From Luscinia megarhynchos (taxonomy: Eukaryota; Chordata; Aves; Passeriformes; Turdidae), in contig CM067592.1 in the NCBI GenBank assembly GCA_034336665.1, positions 31,251,319 through 31,315,318 on the forward strand: DNA of 64,000 nt. The letters run 5' to 3'. The position numbers and the translations under genes are program-made. This document shows positions 58,561-64,000 of this stretch, one piece after another; position 1 is the stretch's first letter, and each line of letters starts with the position of its first letter. The notes below the pieces were generated by a model. It saw only the letters and a program-made list of their open reading frames with translations, ran no database searches and was not told the origin of the DNA.

Positions 58561-60361
58561 ATATGAAGAAATGAAGGTGCTGGCAAGCGACTAAAAGGCT
58601 GCACTGGCACAAATGAGACTTTCTGATGCTTTTCACACTTCACTTTGGATTTTACAGGCAAAAAGGTGGAGGAAACTTGATAAACTGAGTCTGGAGAGCC
58701 AATGGGCCTGGAGGTCATTTGGTGTTTCTAAATTTTTTTTGAGTGTTTAAAACTGTAAAGCAAAACAATTTTTTTAACACAACAGAAGGTAACGAAGTCA
58801 CACAAGAATGTTGCTCTTCAGCTAGTTTTTTTTTTTTTCTCCTTCTCTTAAACATCCACTGGTTTGGACCTGATCCACTAGCACTTTATATTCTCCTGAG
58901 AAGCAGCTGGAAAGTGCCAAACCACTAACTTCTTTTTTTTTTTTCTTAACCCTACTGTGTCCAGCAGAAAGCAAATACGTCAAACCAAAGAAAGAGAGCA
59001 ATAGAGCAGACCAGTAACATGCATTAATGTCTGAGAAATGATGCTTGAGTGCTTTTTCAGAGCAGTTCCTGAAGAGATAGGGGAGACTGTGAGTCAAGGT
59101 AATTGCATGTATGTGTATGTACACGTTCAAAGATTTCTTTGAGGAATGACTCCTCACACCAACAGAGGTGCATGAAAAAATACACGTCTGACAGAGAAGG
59201 TAAAAAAGAAAATACATTGGTAATAAAATTAGTTACAGACACTTTTCTCCTTGCCAAAAAATCAATTGGAGCCAAAAACTTAGGAAGACATTTTGTACCT
59301 AAAGGAATCCACAAAACGACACAGGATAGCTGGTATGCAGGTATAATATTTCTAAAATTTAAAGTGGAACCTAAATATTCCAAATCAATACAGAATTTGA
59401 TTTTTTTAGAATAAAAAATAATGTTCGTTTATGTACGAGCCTCCAGCCCTTGTTGGTCTCATATGATTTCCTCTGCAATACAGCATCTTTCTCTTTTGTG
59501 TGACAGGACCAGAAACTGACAGAAAGAAATGAAGCGAGTGAACAGCTATCAGAGTGACATTATAACACCAATGAGAGAGAACACATGTAAGAGAAGAGCT
59601 CTCAAGAACATATAAATATATAATAGAGCCCTGGAACACTTAATAATTAATTGTGAGGAAGAAGCTTTTATTTCAACAAAAAGAAAGGCTTCTAACCAGC
59701 AACCCCATGAGAGTGGAATAGTCCGCTGTATTGATGCCCAAAAGGCAGTTCTATGCCAGTTCTTCACAAGGTGAAGTTCCCCCTTCATACTTGGTCAGGA
59801 TCACTTCATCACACTGCCTGCATTGCAGCCAAAGTCTGAAGTGGTACCTGCCTTCTGTGGAGATTCCCTGCCTGCAGTGGAATTGCTTCCAGCAACTTCA
59901 ATGGGCTTTGCATCTAAACCAATAAAGTCAACAATCTAATTTACCTAGTAGGATAATGAGTATTAAAAGATGCCATAACTAGGGGTCAAATATTCCACTG
60001 CTGGTTCACCTCACTGAAGTACTACTTCAGGGAAGTTAATTCTGCTAACTTAGTGTTCCTCACTGGAAATTATTACTCAATTTGTTACCCAGATGAAAAG
60101 TCTTAAGTACACATGTGAAGAATCAGTGGTGCTCATTGATTAATAATGTACCTCCATATAATCAGTGGTTTAGACAATTACAAAGAGTTTGAAAGAGTAT
60201 TCCACCTTCAGGTCTCTTTGCATGGGATGCCTCCCTCCAAGAGCTGTAATTTAATCACCACCCAAACAAACTCAGTACAGGCACTTTCTCCCAATAATGT
60301 CTTGCTCAGAGAACTCCTGCAGTGCCACTGCTGTAGAAAAATTCTGATTTTTACTGATTAG
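58561..60361. other. BNC2: Intronic stretch with T runs
   Basis: Noncoding. Poly-T runs occur near 58827 and 58933. A stretch at 59882-59925 (CAACTTCAATGGGCTTTGCA) resembles an ancient amniote repeat. No gene is supported. Confidence 0.5.
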
Positions 60362-60495
60362 AAGCCCAGACTGTTCAGGCCCTGGACAACCTGTTTGAGT
60401 GAAAGATGTCCCTGCCTATGGCAAGTAATCTTGCAAGTAACTTTACACTAGCAAATAATTCAAGCTCAATATTCCAAACCCCATCATATTAAGGT
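60362..60495 (+). mobile_element. CR1 LINE 3'-end fragment, old
   Basis: The order of motifs follows the CR1 3' end: CAGGCCCTGGACAACCTG, GATGTCCCTGCCTATGGCA, then TATTCCAAACCCCATCATAT. It is much shorter and more diverged than the other two copies, so it is probably the oldest. Boundaries are approximate. Confidence 0.72.
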
Positions 60496-61079
60496 TGTTA
60501 AATGGTACAAGTTGCTTTGTCCCAGTTTCTACTTAGGGAATAAGTAAAGCAGAAAGTGTCTTTATCCAACAGCTAAGAAAGTAATATAGCAACTACCTAT
60601 GTATCTCTTCAGAGCTCCTCTCCAAAGCACTTTGCTTGTTCATGGGACCTGACTCTCTTTTGCCTTGACCCTAATGATTTCCTGTTCACAAACTGCACTA
60701 TACTTACAGTTACGTTCCTTCTACAGAAGAGGATCAGGTAACAGTAAATTCCCCAGTCAGAGCTTCTTATAAAAGGAAGCATATTACTCTCAAAGAGAAG
60801 GGCCTAGTATTCTGTTATGTAGAGTAATGAGTACAACTGTAACGTTTCACAACAAGGTAGCAACCAAACTCACTTCTGTCTTCCCTCCCCTTCCACTACA
60901 TAGGTAGATGACACAGAGTTTTAGTTGTCTTTTTGTACAGGTTTCTGGAGGATGAATATCATTGAGGGTACTACCACAGTAGAAAGAAAAAGACTAATTT
61001 TTTAGCATTCAACTGAGGTTTTGCATACTTACTATATATAACAGTTCAAATTAACTCCAGGATTACACTTTGAGTGAGA
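60496..61079. other. BNC2: Intronic stretch, nothing recognised
   Basis: Noncoding spacer between the CR1 remnant and the CpG-bearing block. Confidence 0.5.
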
Positions 61080-61680
61080 TCAACATGGCTGAGTGAGACC
61101 TGACAAGGCAGTTTGTAAGGTGTCTCAGTGTCTGCAGCAGACAACATTATACTTCAGAAAGGCAAGGCTTGGCGTGCAGTCAGCGATGAGAGGGGACAAT
61201 TGAGCTGCCTAGCGCTGGAACCATCAGCGCAATTTCCCGCAAGTCGGGAATATGAAACAGCACAGCTGCTGGGATGAGTGAATAGCTGAAGGAGCTTATG
61301 TGAGCTCCAATAGCAGGCCTGAGCAGTGCTCCACTGTGAATGACAAGTGATGGGCCAAATCACTGGGGAGCTACCGATGAGTTATTAATGGTGACAGGTA
61401 CACTACCTGGGAGACAGGTTGAGAGGGGAAAAAGATTATTTATAAGCGAATAGTTAACAGCTGTACCCACTGCTAAGCATTACATGGATGCCACAAACTG
61501 TAGAATTCAAATCTTGGGTTATTCAAGCACGAACAACTGCCTGTCACCAAACTGCAACGCATCGGTACAAATTAAGGTGGGAGAGACGAGACGAGGCTGG
61601 AACGATGCCTTGCTCAAGTAGGCAATGTCATCACAGAGTGCAGATAAGAGCGAGAGAAGGGCTGAGATAACCATGAGGTG
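61080..61680. promoter_or_regulatory. Candidate conserved element with CpG cluster and E2F-type site
   Basis: At least a dozen CpG dinucleotides within about 560 bp (GGCGTGCAGTCAGCGATG, TAGCGCTGG, CAGCGCAATTTCCCGCAAG, CTACCGATGAG, AACGCATCGG, GACGAGACGAGG) stand out in an intron otherwise nearly free of CpG. TTTCCCGC at 61233-61240 matches the E2F consensus and lies inside the inverted repeat TTCCCG-CAAGT-CGGGAA (61234-61250). An E-box-like CAGCTG near 61459 and a GATA motif near 61643 are also present. No open frame or repeat family explains the block. Confidence 0.55.
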
Positions 61681-64000
61681 AAATATGGTTCTTAATAATA
61701 ATGATGAATTTGCAAGAACAGCTTTTTAATTTTTCCTGAGGGCTTTTGGAAGGGAACAGATGCTGAATATGTCCTGTACTGACATGAATAAATGGGGGGA
61801 AATTATAATAAGCAAAAGAAATATTTTCAGAGAAGTTTTCTTTTGAAATGGGAAGTAATATATTTCTATTGTGGAGATAATTTCTTCTATCTCCAGCCCC
61901 CTCCCAAGTTTGAAAGCCACATTGTTACGCTTATAATATAATGTTCTTACAATACCTACAATAATATAGTCACCTAATTTTTCCCCAAAGGAATGAAGCA
62001 TTGTAGTACTGAGTATATTATGAGTGGCCTGAACAAAACCTTTCTAATCTATTTCTCTTGTACAGTTCTGCACCAAAAGAAGCAGGGAAAACAAATCAAA
62101 TAAAACCCCAAAACATCCAAAAACCCCTAAACACACAAACACACCTCTCCCCCATCAGGAATTGGGAAATGTGTTCAGAATGTGAACACAATCATGAAAG
62201 AAACTGTTTTTGAGTCGTCTCCTATTCCACTGTGAAGATATGTCTCTGCTGTAACTGTTTACATACAAGAAAAATAAAATAATTTGGTGGCTTTTTTGTG
62301 GGTTTTTAAAGCAGTAGAGAAGTTAAATATCTGCAAGACCAGCCAGGTCCCAAGACAATAAACTGGTGGTCCACTGACTTCTAGGTCTGCACAGAGCACA
62401 GGCTGAAAATCACCCACTAGATATCTGAACAGAGACACCTTTTCTCTGCAACAAAATGTGCTAAATGACTAATCTTGGGGGGGAAAAAAAGGAAAAAAAA
62501 AATGAAAAAAAGCATTAACAAATGAAATGTTTAAGCTTAAAACTTTAAAATTCAGTTTTTCTTGAATTAGAATCTCACACAGTGTCCAAAACATTAAGAT
62601 AAAAAGAAGGCTAGTCAGCAACAACTGGGTTCCTCCAAGGTAGAAGGAAAAACTGTTTATATCTTAGTTACTGGCTCTTCTCATTTCTATGCCATGGGAT
62701 ACTGTGCTCTTGCAAGCTCTGGAGGAGGGAGATATGTGAGCCAGAAAAGGTTCACACTTCAAAAAGCTTCTACAGCTTTAAAATATAAAGGCAGAAACTG
62801 ATTCAGCACTGTAACTTCTTCCAGGATTTAGTCCATGTCTTTCAGTTTTGGCATTCCAAAGTGATCACTAAGGCAAATAGTCCTCTTCATGTTGGGGGTA
62901 GAAGTGTTATAAGTTAAGCTTCCTCATTACTGTTTTCTGATATTCATAATATTTAATAATTTCTCCTTTTCTGTTTCACACTGGTTCTTATGGAAAGCTG
63001 CTATGATTCCTCAACTGAATTCCTGAACTTCTCACACTGTGAATCAATACTTAAATACACAGTCAAAGCAAGTGAGACAGTTACATTTTATCTTAACAAT
63101 TGATCATTAAAGTATTTCTATTAAATACTTTCTACTAAACGTTTTGCAGAAACTGCTTTTCACACAAATTTTGGGCATAAAAGAAGCACAACATCATTTT
63201 TAATGGTTTAGTAAGAGATTCGGGAACTGAACATTAGATGAATTAGGCATTAGCAACCTTCTTGAAATACTACACTGATATCCCTAGATATTGATTAAAT
63301 CCTTGTTTCTCTTCTATCCTACTTTTAATTTTTTTTACGCTTAAAAGTCACATGCAAGAGCACCTAGTATAAAGACATAGGAAACCTAACTCACATTTCA
63401 GAGAGTGAAATTTTGAAAGTTAATTCCCTGTTCTTTACTCTCAAAAGGCATGGAATTTAGTCAGCAAGGTGAGCTTAGTTTTGATCTCTACATTTCAATT
63501 AAACAGTGCTTTACTGCATAAGTTTTTTCATTGGTTACAAGAAGTTTGCTCCTAAATGCAAATTTTCCTTCTTGTATTCATAGACAGAAATCAAAATATC
63601 AATTTCTTTTATGTCTCATTGGGGGTAGGTCTATGAATTTAGAAGCCTGTTTTTGATACCCAAGTTTGCATGGAGATATCATTGCCTTTTGATATCATGC
63701 CTAAAAGGTAAAATCATAACTTATTTTTAAAATCTATGAAGGCAAAAATAATAACTTCAAAGCTTTGTTGCCTACCTTTCAGCAGTAGCTGAAAATAAGC
63801 ACACAAACAAACAAAGTCACAAAAATTACTATAAAGCTTATGGTGCAAACCATGAGTGTGTTTATTTTTTATCTCTCTACATTATTTACCGTGTTATGGG
63901 GTCAAAATTAATGCTCTAAGGATTATACAGAACACTATATTTTTCAGCTTCATGCACCAAGTCCATCCACCAAAGCAGGTCTCCTTTATTTCCTCCAAAT
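61681..64000. other. BNC2: Intronic stretch, nothing recognised
   Basis: AT-rich noncoding sequence. It contains an A/C patch at 62090-62146 and an A-rich tract with seven G at 62477-62512. No BNC2 upstream exon is seen before the window ends. Confidence 0.55.

Larger units (their letters stand above)
3405..64000 (-). other. BNC2: BNC2 upstream intron, about 60 kb without a recognised exon
   Basis: Everything to the right of the large exon reads as noncoding: short open frames only, AT-rich, with LINE and LTR fragments and simple repeats. The preceding BNC2 exon, whose protein segment in human contains LHGLGWTLRDYVRG and ends just before DAAGK, was not found in any frame I inspected. In human the corresponding intron is over 100 kb, as I recall, so its absence is expected. 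A very short alternative exon could have been missed. Confidence 0.8.

Noticed and set aside
3405..64000. Upstream BNC2 exon within the window
   Set aside because: None of the frames inspected contains the expected basonuclin N-terminal motifs; the exon probably lies beyond 64000.

Overview
The window looks like avian nuclear DNA, probably from a songbird or a close relative. The evidence is one conserved vertebrate coding exon in long AT-rich intronic sequence, decayed CR1 LINE fragments, and two solo LTRs of kinds I know from songbird genomes. There are no operons, CRISPR arrays or other prokaryotic features. Bird is well supported; songbird rests on remembered LTR consensus sequences.

The only coding sequence I can support is the large penultimate coding exon of BNC2 (basonuclin 2), on the minus strand at 1438-3404. 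It encodes about 655 residues: the first C2H2 zinc-finger pair, a basic nuclear localisation segment, an acidic stretch, and the second zinc-finger pair up to the splice donor. The donor cuts the fourth finger before its histidines. The last coding exon, with the third finger pair, must lie to the left of the window. The upstream exons lie to the right: no other BNC2 exon was recognised in the remaining 60 kb, which reads as one very long intron.

Layout: 1-1437 downstream intron; 1438-3404 exon; 3405-64000 upstream intron. Within that intron are an ERVL-like solo LTR (10428-10993, minus), a second solo LTR with a clean 5-bp target duplication (14172-14812, plus), a CR1 fragment (16742-17935, plus), a second CR1 fragment (31203-32160, minus) and a short CR1 3' end (60362-60495, plus). 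There are several strongly strand-asymmetric simple repeats, chiefly an (AAAAG/CTTTT)n array of about 260 bp at 46721-46990 and an (AAAAC)n array at 56404-56500.

The most interesting material is several blocks that differ in texture from the surrounding AT-rich sequence and look like conserved noncoding elements: 12960-13380, 25540-25890, 51440-51720, 53520-53975, 58140-58560 and 61080-61680. BNC2 is a pigmentation, skin and mesenchyme regulator, so these are candidate intronic enhancers of BNC2 or of a neighbouring gene. The last two carry specific motifs: a perfect CArG box touching a GC box, and an E2F-type site inside a small inverted repeat in a CpG cluster. Their conservation could not be measured here. 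I found no sign of an undescribed protein-coding system.
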